From Erigeron canadensis (taxonomy: Eukaryota; Streptophyta; Magnoliopsida; Asterales; Asteraceae), in assembly GCF_010389155.1 (NCBI RefSeq), contig NC_057764.1, positions 13,268,001-13,332,000 on the forward strand: a stretch of 64,000 bases of DNA, given 5' to 3'. Under the pieces are notes generated by a model. It had not been told where the DNA came from, searched no databases, and saw only the letters and a list, made by a program, of their open reading frames with translations. Within the stretch, counting starts at the first letter, position 1. Every line of letters starts with the position of its first letter. A program made the translations under genes and the position numbers. Positions 34,346-45,972 of the stretch are shown piece by piece.

Positions 34346-37200
34346 GAAATTCAACCCGCGCTAGTCCCATTAAACAATTGGGGGTATACTGTCTTGAAAT
34401 AATCTTCCCGTTCCCAAGTATATTCAGACCCTCGCTTTGAATTCCAACGAACCTTGACAAGTGTTTACTTGGTTTTCTTTAATTTCCATCCCTTGTGACC
34501 CACAATCTCCATAGGCTCTTCAACAAAATCAGCTTATCGTCGATCCAGATTTCGTCTACAGGCACTTGAAGTTCCTCCTCGGCTAGACACTTTCTAACGC
34601 GACACATGAAATACATCGCGAACTCCCTTAAGCTCTTCCAAAAGTCTCAATCGATAGGCTACCTTACCAGCTCTTCCTAGTACCTCAATGGTTCGATAAT
34701 TCGTAGTCCGGGCTTTCCACTCTTGACAAATCTAACTACACCTTTCCACGGGGAACCCTTGGGAAGTACACGATCCCCGACAGTGAATTCCAAAGGTCTA
34801 TGCCTCACATCATCATACTTTTTCTGTCATTCTCGTGCTAATTTAAGTCGCTCCTTAATCTAAATTATATTCTCGACAGTCTCTTCAAAGCTTAAGCCCA
34901 ACCAACAGACTATCACTGAACTCGGGCCATGCGACAGGTGATCTACACTTCCGTCCATATAATGCCTTGAAAGGTGCCATAATAATACTCTCGTAATAAC
35001 ATTTATCGTAAGAACATTCTATAAAATGTAGATGGTCATTCTGGTTACCTCCAAAGTCTAGGACACAAGCTCTCAACATGTCTTTTAAAGTCTGAATTGT
35101 ACATGCACTCTGATCATCGGTTTGAGGATGTACACCGTACTCATATCTATTCTAGTCCCAAAGGCCTTCTAAAACCCTCGTCAAAATTTAAAATTAAAGC
35201 GAGTATCTTTGTCCGAAATAATCGAAACCGATACGCCATGCTTCGACACGACTTCCTTTGCATACTCTCTCACCAATTTCTTGGTGGGGTCTTTTTCACG
35301 AATGGCCAAGAATGAGCAGACTTTGTCAATCTATCAACGATCACCCATATCATATCACGACTCTCCTTTGTCTTGGGTAGTTTGTAATGAAATCCATAGT
35401 CACACAATCCCACTACCATTCGGGGATTTCTAATTGTCTGACTAATCCAGCAGGTTTCTGATGTTCTGCTTTCACTCATAAACGCGTCAAGCATCGACTT
35501 ACAAACTCAGCAACATCCTTCTATACGTTAGCCCACCAATTCAACTCACGCAAGTCATAGTACACCTTATCAGCACCCGGATGTATCGAATACATTGAAG
35601 TATGAGCTTCGTTCATGATCAATGTTCTCAAATCACCAGTGAAAGGAACCCATAGTCTATCCACAAAATACAAACCCTTAGATGTTGTTCAATACCTCTT
35701 AATTCCTTCTTAAGAAGTTCTTCAACACTAGCAACCACTGACTGTGTCTCTATAATCTGATATCTAACACTTCTTTGCACTTTGATACTCATAACACGCA
35801 CTCGTCTAGGCCTAATTCTTTCCTTACGGCTTAAGGCGTCAGCCACTACATTAGCTTTTTCTCGGGTGATCACGAATGTCACGTTATAATCACTAAGTGA
35901 CTCAAGCCATCTCCTTTACATCATATTCAGATCTTGCTGCTATATGCAACAGACTTTTGTAATTCGTGTCGATTACACACTTGGTTCTATACAACTAGTG
36001 CCTCCACCACTTTAATGCAAAATCCACTTCTCCTAACTCCAAATCATGAGTTGTGTAGTTCTTCCCATAAGCCTTTAATTGTTGCAAAGTGTACGCGATC
36101 ACTTTGCCCTTTTGCATAAGGACACAACCTAATCCTTGACACAATGCATCGTAGTACGCTACCAAAATCATTTAATCCTTCGGACATACTTAAAATCGGC
36201 GTACTGCACAACCTATCCTTCAAAATCTGAAACGCTTTTTCTTGTTTCTCGTCTTAAACATACGGCCTATGTTTCTACGTCAATTGCGCTAACGGCAATG
36301 TAATCTTAGAAAATTTTTCAATGAACCTTTTATAATAACCCGCCAGACCAAGGAACTGTCTAACCTCAGTCGGCGTCTCTGGCGTTCTCTAATTCTTAAC
36401 TGAATTAACCTTGCTAGAATCTATATGCATTCCATCCTTGCTCACATCATGTCTCAAAAAGTGTACCTTATTCAGCCAGAATTCACATTTAGAGAACTTT
36501 CCATACAGTTTTTCTTTCCATCAACAATTCCAGTACCTTTCTCAAATGTTCAGTATGTTTCCTCTGTTGTCTTTGAGTAATTCAGAGTGTCGTCGATAAA
36601 CACAATAACAAAACTTGTCCAAATACGGTCGGCACACTCTATTTGTCGTTCTCATGCACACTGTCGGAGCGTTAGTTAATCCAAGTGGCATCACTGTAAT
36701 TTCGAATCGTTCGTATCTTGTCCTAACAGCGGTTATTGGTATGTCGTCTTCATGTACACTTTATTGATGATACCGTAAACATAAGTCAATTCTTGACAAA
36801 CACTTTGCACCTTGAAGCTGGTCGAATAAATCATCAATCCTAGAAAGAGGATAAGGATTCTTCACTGTTAGCTTATTCAGCTCACGATAGTTAATACACG
36901 TGCGAAATGAATCATCCTTCTCTCTAATGAACAAAACACGCGCTCTCCACGGTGACTGACTAGATCTAATAAATCCCTTCTCTTGAAGTTCTACTAGTTG
37001 TACGACCAATTCTTGTAATTCAGTCGTCGCTAGTTTATAAGGAAATTTTGTTACAGGAGCTACGTTAGGAACAAGACAAATACGACAATCAAGTTGTCGA
37101 GACAAAGATAAGTCGGGTAAATCATCAGGGAAAACATCCTGATAGTCACGAGCGACGGGGGCATTGGTCAAGTTAACCTCTTTAACAGACGCACTCATGA
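34346..37200 (-). pseudogene. pol: T2 pol remnants: protease tail, RT, RNase H, integrase, chromodomain
   Basis: Minus-strand fragments in order: 37198-36761 with the RT start ([50 protein letters not shown]); then RT/RNase H pieces in several frames; 35882-35628 with the RNase H end and integrase start (ADALSRKE); 35494-35270 with the integrase core ([25 protein letters not shown]); and 35079-34885 with [11 protein letters not shown] and [16 protein letters not shown] chromodomain-like segment (TLVKVRWNSKRG) is recognisable at about 34400-34480, after a stop. Stops and shifts occur every 60-150 codons. T3 carries less degraded versions of the same regions. Confidence 0.82.
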
Positions 37201-39403
37201 CACAACCCTCAAGAGACTTAGACCTCTTGCGTTAAACTTCTAGTATCTTGCCATTAGGTAAGAATAAGAAAATGAGTTATGTAGGAAAACGTTAGCATCG
37301 ATTTCTCATAGACCGTGAAAAAGATAAGGAAATGGTAAAAGTTTCGACCTTTTGGAACCTAATCTTCTTAATCAAAAGTTATAAGGGAATTCTAATAATT
37401 TTTGCACTACATAATATCGTCACATCGACCAATGACATCTAGTCCATACCAACAATAACATCGAAACTCCCCTTTTTAAAAGGTACTAATTAAAGAAACC
37501 ATAGTCATTAAGAACTAACGTACACGAACAAATGACCTGGTCTAGTCTAACTAGCTCTCAGTTAACCCTTTGTACATCAAATATATACGTAAGACTCGGT
37601 CTAGTATTCAATAGCAAAACAAAACTAGTCGTGACAAAACTATAATCGGCTCTCGAGTCAAAGAATAGTAACATAAAGATCATTTAGAAGAAAGTCTCTG
37701 TAGCACAATCGAATCGTTACGAGTCTTTGTTACATTTAGTACGTAAGTATGACTTCTAGCAACTTGAACTTGATCGCCTCTTATTTTCACGGGTCCGACA
37801 ATCTGTAGCTGATTATGATGAACTTCCTCTTGACCTGTCGTACAACATACTACAGCGAATCATCAGCCTTAGCCTCTGATCTCAATATAGTCGCTCCTAG
37901 AATACGCGGATGAACAACAACCATAGTCGACCTGAATCAAGGGATCAACCTACGAAGATACTTCTCGATGCCTTTGCTCCGGGATTAACCAAATGTGAAA
38001 CAACATTCACAACTCATTGAAACATGTAGCGTAACCAACATGATCAGCACCAATCATCTTATGCTCCAAAAGTCCTCGATATAACCTTATCAGTTTGGTT
38101 GCCATACAGAACTTTCCCGTCAACCCCTGTTTAAGATTTTACTAAGACATCGCCTCAGCCACTACTCTGCCTCTAACTCGACACTGACCATTCCACCAAG
38201 ACATCGCATCCCAGGTAAGGAAATTGTCATATAACTGGCCTTCTGACTAAGAGTACACCCACTAATGCCAATTCACAGCTTCTATCTATCTAACCATTGA
38301 ATAACCTTGACTGCTCCACCTCTGCCGTCATACTCTTGTACACCACAATCCTTAAATTCTCTGTAAGTAAAACATCTGACACCACTTCTAGACTCTCTCT
38401 TGGCACATTTCCAATACGAATCCTCTCATGAACGTATTCATAGTATTTCTCAGTCTCTTCATCCACTGAATCCTCAAACTCAACATCCTAAGCTTCATTA
38501 TAAGTTAGCCCTTCATTCGTCTCATTTTGTGCATTTCGTGTCAATACAACATTGATGACTTTAATAACTGCGGTGATCATCTCCGTTTGCAGTAGCTCTC
38601 GTCTCACCGTTATTCCACACACGTTAGTATATCTCTAGAACGTTAGAAGCGAAGAAACGCTTGAAAATGTCGATGTCTATGTTACATGTTACACTCAGCA
38701 AGCTCTCTCTTCTTATGGTCTAAGGGATGCTATCTAAAACTTAAACTACTCATACAGTCTATGTCGATGCAATACATATATATAATAGTAATATATAACC
38801 CTAAATCGCAGTTAAAATGTGGTCCGAATCTAACACCTACATCCGTTGCACTAGTGGTGTATGTATACAAGGTGTACCAACGGCTAACCCTCCACACCCT
38901 TAGTACATCTAATGCAAGGTCAGATCACGGTACTGGTATGCTCTCTAGGTATTGGCTCGGTATGTATACAGGGTGTACCAGCGGCTAACCCTCCACCTAA
39001 CCAACACCCATTAAACAACCCAGGGTAGCTACCTTACTCTCACTACAAGTGCAATCACTGATGTTAATAACTGTCGCAAGGCATGGCGGTAATCATAGAA
39101 CAGTTGATCAGGCTTTTCTATGATTATCGTTATGTGATACTAGTTAGCGCCATCACTTCATCTTGCCCTAATACACATAAATAACCACAATAACACCGAA
39201 AGCACACAGTCACCACAAGTACACAGTCACCAAATGACAGCCATAGACAAAATAAGCATAAGGATAATAAGTCTCAATAGAATATGAACTCAAAATATAA
39301 GCGACGTTAACACGTCTATAATGCATCTATGATTCCTATTGTAAATGCTATACGGGGTTCTTAGGTTATAGTCTAGGTTTTTCCACCTAATTCTCTACAA
39401 CCT
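37201..39403 (-). pseudogene. T2 gag/protease relics and leader
   Basis: About 2.2 kb between the RT remnant and the primer-binding site, where gag and protease should lie. No frame longer than about 100 codons remains and I cannot confirm a zinc knuckle. The part nearest the LTR (about 38680-39400) is leader and contains a 38-bp direct repeat. Identification as gag is by position only. Confidence 0.45.
38856..38996 (-). repeat. Direct repeat of about 38 bp in T2 leader
   Basis: Copies at 38856-38895 and 38959-38996 share TGTATACA, GGTGTACCA and CGGCTAACCCTCCAC with few differences; the unit contains the palindrome TGTATACA. Confidence 0.85.
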
Positions 39404-39416
39404 GTCTCTGATACCA
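39404..39416 (-). other. T2 primer-binding site, initiator-Met tRNA type
   Basis: The minus strand reads TGGTATCAGAGAC, 3 nt inside the 5' LTR. It is complementary to the 3' end of plant initiator tRNA-Met. Confidence 0.92.
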
Positions 39417-39419
39417 TTC

Positions 39420-41523
39420 TGTAACACCCCACCGTTGGCGGAAACATGAGGTGTCATGAAAAGTACAGCACGACATGGAATTACATAGATACTGCTAAAT
39501 GAAATAGAATATAATAAATATATTCTCAAAACATGAGTTCAAAGTCATAATTATGCTGGAGCTTAAATCTCCAAAGTCCAGTCCTAGCATAGAAGTCTTT
39601 ATCCCTGATTTGCCTAAGTACCTGAAAAGTATACTAAAACGTGTCAACATAAAGGTTGGTGAGTTCGTAGGTTTTAGTCAAAAAGTCTAGTCAAGAAATA
39701 AGTCTTTTGTCGATTCTTTTTAGTACAAAAATAAGTATTTGTTCAATATATAATGAGCAGAGTTACGCCATATAAGTCAAAGTACACAAGTCTCATGTCC
39801 AAGTCTCAAAGTCCAAGGTACTCAATGTACCCGAAGTACTCAAAGTCTCAATATCTCAAAGTCTGGCCTTGTGGTACCTACCTTAGTCCATAGTCTCAAA
39901 GTCTCTATATAAAGCACGTTAAATAAGCACGTCATCAAGCACAACAACAAACACATAATCACACACAAACAACAAGACAGAAGCACGTCAAATGGCATAA
40001 GTAACTCTATACACACAGGCTCAATATTGAACATAAACAGAAATCGACAAACTATTTAAAAAGAACAAGTATACTTTTCACCCCAAAACATGTAAAAAGA
40101 GGGACTACGAAACTCACCTGAAAGCAGCACAAGCACAAATATCCTAGATCAACGAACAAGAACATGAACAGTCAGATACACTCGAAACAAACTCACTATC
40201 TGCCCAACAGTCCTACATCGTTCACAAGTCACTCCATAAGAATTTAATTAATTGCACAAGTCCATGTCCTATACTAGTGTCTTAGGAATGCCATTATGTC
40301 TTGTCATATGTCATAATATATATATTATCGTCTTTTTGTCTTTATTTTAATAATGTCACATTTTTAATGTTTATATCTTGTCTATGAAATGTCATCATAA
40401 ATCATATTAAGTCCAATAAGTCATTGATTATTATTATACCAATGTATAATTTATATAGTCTTTAAAAATCCATTAGTCCTTATATTTATATGTATGTACG
40501 TATATTATTATTAGTTTAGTCATTTGTCCATTTCAAATTGATCCGTATATACATATATATATCTCCAAATGTCCATATTAAATTAGTCCTTAGATATATA
40601 TATATATGTCCGTATTAACTTCAATATTACGACAATTTGAATTCAATTATAAACCCAAATCTGACTTTGACCAAAAATGCCTTAATTTTGACTTTGTTTG
40701 ACTTTGCCAATCTTATTTTAATTTTGACCAAATTTAACAATTATAATACCCAAACCCTAATTTTTGACTTTCCAAAACCCTTAACAAATTTTGACCACCT
40801 AAAAGTCCCAAAATAGACAACAATACAAATCTGTCCTTTGACCGACTTTGACCGACAAGAAAATGACTCCCAACATTAGATCTAAACACAATTTCATACC
40901 TAAATCGACTTTTATACCACAAAAATATTTTCCGGCCGGTTTGACCAAGTTTGACCGGTGTTGACCGGTGTTGACCGCGTTGACCGAACCAAAACTCAAG
41001 AACAAGTTTAGATTCAAACACAATACGTAATCCAAATCACTTTTACAACTCGGATCTAGGTTAGATTTAACCGAATACATCCAAAAATCACTTTTATTTC
41101 CATTTGTTTCAATATATCGGTTTATATGTACATGAACAAACACCAAAAATCACATTACCACATCAAATCTTACCAAGAACAAAGATTTCGGATCAAAAGG
41201 TTTCGAAGTTGAAGGATTTCGGTTACAAGTTTTCGGATCTAACCGATTTATGGCTCAAACTATTCGGATCTTCATATATTTTGGTTTTGTTTCCGGATCT
41301 ATATAGTTTTCGGATATATATATATATGCATATCTACAAGCATTTCAACCAAAAATATATACAAAAATATAAAGATTTCGCCTCATACATCAAAGAACTT
41401 GGATTCAAGAATTTCGGGTATATATAACCGAAATATATATAATTTTAGTCAAAAACTTGGATCTATATGTATATGTATAATGAAAACCGATTTATATTTA
41501 TATTTGTAAGAATTTTTCGGATC

Positions 41524-41554
<31 letters not shown>

Positions 41555-42346
41555 GTACATATACATATTTAAGAGAAAATATTCGGATTCAATATATACA
41601 CACATATATATATCCGATATATTTATATGTAAGAAATCTTGTGATTTTTGATGAAGAAAAATCATTTAGATTCAAAGATCTAACTAATCTTACTCAAAAG
41701 TAAAAGAAAATAAGAAGAATATGAAGAAAAGGTGAGAAGTGGTGGTGGTTCAATGGTGGCCGGCGGTTGGTGGCCCGAATTTGGAGGGTGGGGGCAGCCA
41801 CAAGAGAAAGAGGAGAGGAGGGAAGAAAGGTGTGTGAGAAATGAGGGTTAGGGTTAGGAAACTAGGGTTTTTGTTTTTATTTTATTTTTATTTTTGTTCT
41901 TCCATTTTCCTAGTTCCTTTGACTTCCATATAAAATGGTTTGACCTGACAATTAGAGGAAACATGAGACTTGTTAATTTATTTCGTTGACACATTTGGAT
42001 GTAACTTTTCAATAGCTTTCTAACGAATATAAATATGTCTATATTTCTTTATTAAATATTTAATTGGTTAAATTTTAAGTATTTCACTTAATTTGGCATT
42101 TCCACAAGACAACTAGTATTCCTCCGGTTCTCAAGTCCAAGCACAATTTTTCTATAGTCTAAATGTTCATAAAGTCCGAATAGAAACATAAGTCCACTCG
42201 TTCCGTTAATAATGCCTTACAAACTAATGACTTTTCACGCCCTAAAATACATATTCTAGTTATAAAGTCACGTACATGAATGGAGAGAACTAAAGACGAC
42301 CGGAAAAGTACTTCCGGAAAGTATCGCTCAGATGACGGTTGTCACA
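39420..42346 (-). repeat. T2 5' LTR
   Basis: 2927 bp; minus-strand ends are TGTGACAACC and GGTGTTACA. It holds TATA-rich blocks (about 41310-41600), TTCGGATC motifs, a W-box-like cluster (40666-40986) and a short AGTCTC-rich tract. ORFs within it are low-complexity. Confidence 0.94.
40666..40986. promoter_or_regulatory. Cluster of about 13 TTGACC/TTGACT W-box-like motifs
   Basis: About thirteen TTGAC(C/T) motifs occur in 320 bp, five of them within about 55 bp at 40932-40986. TTGAC(C/T) is the core of the WRKY-factor binding site. The T1 LTR carries the same motifs as GGTCAA around 15-40, 1096-1120 and 1266-1335. Function is inferred from the motif only. Confidence 0.5.
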
Positions 42347-43978
42347 AATATATAACATTTTTCAGATTTCCTATGTATCATTGAGATATGCACAAAGCAA
42401 TATTCTAACATAGTTCGGTTTGCGGCTTTTCAACCACGAGATTGCTTCAAAGAATATAAATTATGGTTAGTATAGCCGAAGCGTTCGATAACCACAATCT
42501 ATTATCCTTTAAAGGCTTTTTAGGGAAAACCGAGGCCACATTTAGACTTCTCGTTAACTCAATAATCACATAAATGTAATTATGAGACCTACGTTCAACG
42601 TTGGAAAAGATGTTAGCATTGGTAGGATTTCCATTTGATCATCGTGGAATATCAATGAAGATATCACTACAAATGTTCCGGCTATATCACAAAGATAAGC
42701 AATAATCTCACAAAGATATGACTCGAATGTGTCTTAAAGAAATGGATAATGATCAAATTATGATCAACCAAGATAATTCTAGACACAAAGTGATCAAATG
42801 AAGTCAGGGACTGGAGCAGAATGTCGCCCTTGTTCAATATCAACATCTTCCAAATGATGAGTCAATAGAGATGTGAAAATCTCCGTGAGAATTGAAACAA
42901 GTATTTGTTAAGAAACACTTGAGTGGTTAGGTAAAGATGTGCATTGCTTCACTAGGTCCATGAAGACTTATTTAATATCGAGATATCAACAAATGAAATC
43001 CGATAGAAACGTGTTTTACCCGGCGATTGAGAATTTAGGGAAGGGTATCATTTCTTTTAACCCTTTTCTCTCAACATATCACCTTAACCTCTCACTTTTC
43101 GACTTTACTCCCTCCATCCTATTTGCACGAAAATGTCATCACTCAACATATCCTCACTATCTAATGAAAGAAGTAAATACTCCGGGGTTAGAACTCATCG
43201 GCGATGATGAAGTTCATGGAGTGAAATTTTGAGAAACCTGATCGCTCATGTGCAAACTAATCACCGAACTTCTTTTGATTGGAAATCATTGGAAAATCAT
43301 CAAATGTGTGAATGAAAATGTTTGAAACGCATTTGAAGTTTTGGAAGTTTTTGAAATCACAAACTCCTCCTTAATCTATGCAAGAATAGATCAATATGTT
43401 TTCCATAGAAAGGTGGAGCAAAAATTGTATAAAATTAAAATATTTCACAAAAATCAATTTAAAAATGAGTAAAATTTATGTTGTGATATTTTCGGAAAAC
43501 TTGAGAGTCTATTGTGAACAAGATTTTTCAATTGAGAAACACAAAGTTTTGCTTCAACAACAATGTTCATAGTAAGACTGCTAGGGAGTACACAAAGGCG
43601 TTCAATCCGTCGCATCTTACATCAACAAGTTGGAGGCAATAAAACATTTAAGCAAACTTTATTCAAAAAACAATTCACTGCAATTACACATACACATTCA
43701 TATAAGACCACTTGGAAGTACACAAAAGCGTTCGATTCCTCGTTATCTTCTATCAATCCATATGTATAACAACAGGATCTTAGCATGTATAAACACTCTA
43801 AAATAAATAAATCATTGAAGAACGGGTTACATACATAGTATATGCAAGCCACTATGAAAAACAAAATCTTTTTGTTTATTTTTGAAAATTTTATTTTTTT
43901 GTATTTAATTTTATCTTTTCAAATTTTGTATTTTGATTTTCTGAAATGTGTCAAGAATTCCTTCAAAAGTAAAATGTT
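42347..43978 (-). other. Copia-2 3' region, proximal part
   Basis: Follows the RNase H stop on the minus strand. It contains a purine tract AAGGAGGAG (43362-43372) at the position of the GGGGGAG tract in Copia-1, and two CTAGGGAGTACAC-like phrases near 43580 and 43705. It is interrupted at 42347 by T2 and continues at 32228. The only longer ORF is antisense (42939-43232). Confidence 0.75.
42939..43232 (+). CDS. Antisense ORF in Copia-2 3' region, unknown product
   Basis: 97 codons, opposite to the element's genes, matching the Copia-1 antisense ORF at 9766-10053. Shared blocks are NLGKGIISFNPFL, FTPSILFAR and IGDDEVHGV. No domain, signal or membrane segment was recognised. It could be an antisense accessory gene or a non-functional conserved stretch. 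Confidence 0.3.
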   Translation: MHCFTRSMKTYLISRYQQMKSDRNVFYPAIENLGKGIISFNPFLSTYHLNLSLFDFTPSILFARKCHHSTYPHYLMKEVNTPGLELIGDDEVHGVKF

Positions 43979-45497
43979 TTAGGGTTCAAGATTTAACATA
44001 CCAAGCTTGGAGATAAGAAAGTTAAACCTCTTTTCATCCAATGGTTTTGTGAACAAATCTACAAGTTGATAGTCAGTTCCCACAAAGTAGAGCTCGATGT
44101 TACCTTTCTCAATATGATCTTTGAGAAAATGATATCTAACATCAATATGCTTTGATCGAGAGTGGTTTACTGAGTTGACTGCAATAGCAATGGCACTCTG
44201 AGAGTCACAATAGATAGGGATATGATCATATTTCAGACCATAATCAGTTAGTTGTGTCTTCATCCATAAAACTTGAACACAACAACTAGCCGCAACCACA
44301 TATTCAGCTTCAGCCGTTGATAGTGACACACAATTCTGTTTCTTGGAAAACTAACTCACAATTTTATCACCTAAAAATTGTAAAGTACCGGAAGTGCTCT
44401 TGCGATCAAGCTTACAACTTGCATGATCTGCATCTGAATAAGCAGTTAGATTGAATCCAGTATCCTTAGGATACCAGAGACCTAAATTGGGTGTACCCTT
44501 CAGACAACGAAAGATTCGTTTCACAGCTTGATAATGTAAATCAGTTGGAGCAGCTTGATACCTAGCACACATACAAGTTGCAAACATTATATCTGGGCGA
44601 GATGCTGTTAGATACAACAATGAACCAATCATACTTTGATGTATTTACCTTGTGATATAAAAATACCATTTGGTAATTGTTTGATTTAAAGACCCAAAAA
44701 GTAGTTCATTTCCCCAATCATGCTCATTTCAAAATGATTAACCATAAGAGATGAAAAGTTTCAACAAAATGTTTGAATGGTTGACCCGAAGATAATGTCA
44801 TCAACATATATTTGGATAAGTAAAACATGCTTACCTTGTTTGCGAATGAACAGGGTAGGGTCAATTGTGCCTTTGGTAAAGCCACCTCTTAGCAAGAAAG
44901 TAGTTAAGGAATCATACCCTGCGCGGGGTGATTGCTTAAGACCGTAGAGAGCCTTGTCTAACCTGTAGACATGGTTTGGCCTTTTAGGATCAACAAAACC
45001 TTCCGGTTGTTCAACGTAAACTTCTTCTTTGAGGTCACCATTCAAGAAAGCAGTCTTCACATCCATTTGAAACACAGTAAAGTTTCGGAATGCGGCATAA
45101 GCTAAGAAAATTCGAATAGCCTCCATTCTTTCAACTGGAGCAAAAGTTTCGTCGAGTCAACACCTGGTTGTTGGCAATAACCCTTTGCAACAAGTCGAGC
45201 TTTATTCCTTACTACCACTCCATTCTCATCCTTTTTGTTTTTGAAAATCCACTTTGTTCCGATTGGATCATCTTTTCTCAGATTTGGAACTAATCTCCAT
45301 ACTTTCAATCTTTCAAATTGTGCGAGTTCTTCTTGCATTGCCTTAACCCACTCTGGATCATGAAGAGCTTTAGAGACAGTTTTGGGTTCAATGTTGCTAA
45401 GAGAAAGTGCAACAAGACAATCATTTCCTGAAGTACGAGTAGTTACTCTGGCTTGTGGATCTCCAATTATTTCATCAGTAGGATGATCTTTCAGCAT
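43979..45497 (-). pseudogene. pol: Copia-2 reverse transcriptase-RNase H, broken
   Basis: The minus strand starts at 45497. A frame change after [10 protein letters not shown] loses the conserved [10 protein letters not shown] part. The next frame (45126-44761) has [11 protein letters not shown] and an intact YVDDIIFGS box. About 120 bp present in Copia-1 (about 8346-8466) is missing near 44644, joining GKYI to SMIGSL. RNase H follows (YSDADHA), with a stop where Copia-1 has the Trp of SWSSKKQ, then 44329-43979 with AEAEYVVAAS and [11 protein letters not shown] catalytic residues survive, unlike Copia-1. Confidence 0.9.
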
Positions 45498-45972
45498 ACG
45501 TGACCATTTGCAATCATGAGGAAGAGGATCCTATTGTTGAATGTCAACATCATCACCATTAAAACCTGAGTTTTGTTGAGAGATGGAATCATAGCTTGGT
45601 AGAACTGCTTCTTCATAAGATGGATGATCAAAGTCAAGTGGCACATACACATTTGGAGTGTTCAATGGATTGTTGTCTGAGTAAAGCGAGTAGGCTGTTC
45701 TTGAACATTCACTTGAGAAGAATTATCAGGAGAGGATGGTGAAGAAGAATTATTAGAAGAGGATGATGAACTATCACTAGAGAATGAATCTCCTTGCTCA
45801 GAAGAACTTGATGATGATTCATGATTGTTGTCAGGAACTGGATCGTTGTTTTGAATCGGTTCAACGATGACTTGAGGTTCTTTATTATGAATCGGTTTTG
45901 AATTGTAGAATTCTTCAAAAAGAATATCTAATTCATCACTTGTTGGAGTTGGAAACTTCTTGAATTTAGAAG
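45498..45972 (-). pseudogene. Copia-2 integrase-RT linker
   Basis: A Ser/Pro/Gln-rich linker between integrase and RT with several frame changes. It corresponds to 6976-7612 in Copia-1 and contains low-complexity Ser stretches encoded by TCT/TCA-type repeats at about 45710-45800. Confidence 0.6.

Larger units (their letters stand above)
32229..42346 (-). mobile_element. T2: Tekay-type chromovirus, complete outline, internally decayed
   Basis: Two LTRs (32229-34316 and 39420-42346) bound the element, with an initiator-Met primer-binding site and a purine-rich segment in the right places. Flanking 5-mers are AATGT and AATAT, a 4/5 match to a target duplication. It is nested in the Copia-2 3' region. 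The LTRs are nearly identical where aligned, but the coding region is badly decayed, which suggests it moved with proteins supplied by another element. Confidence 0.93.
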
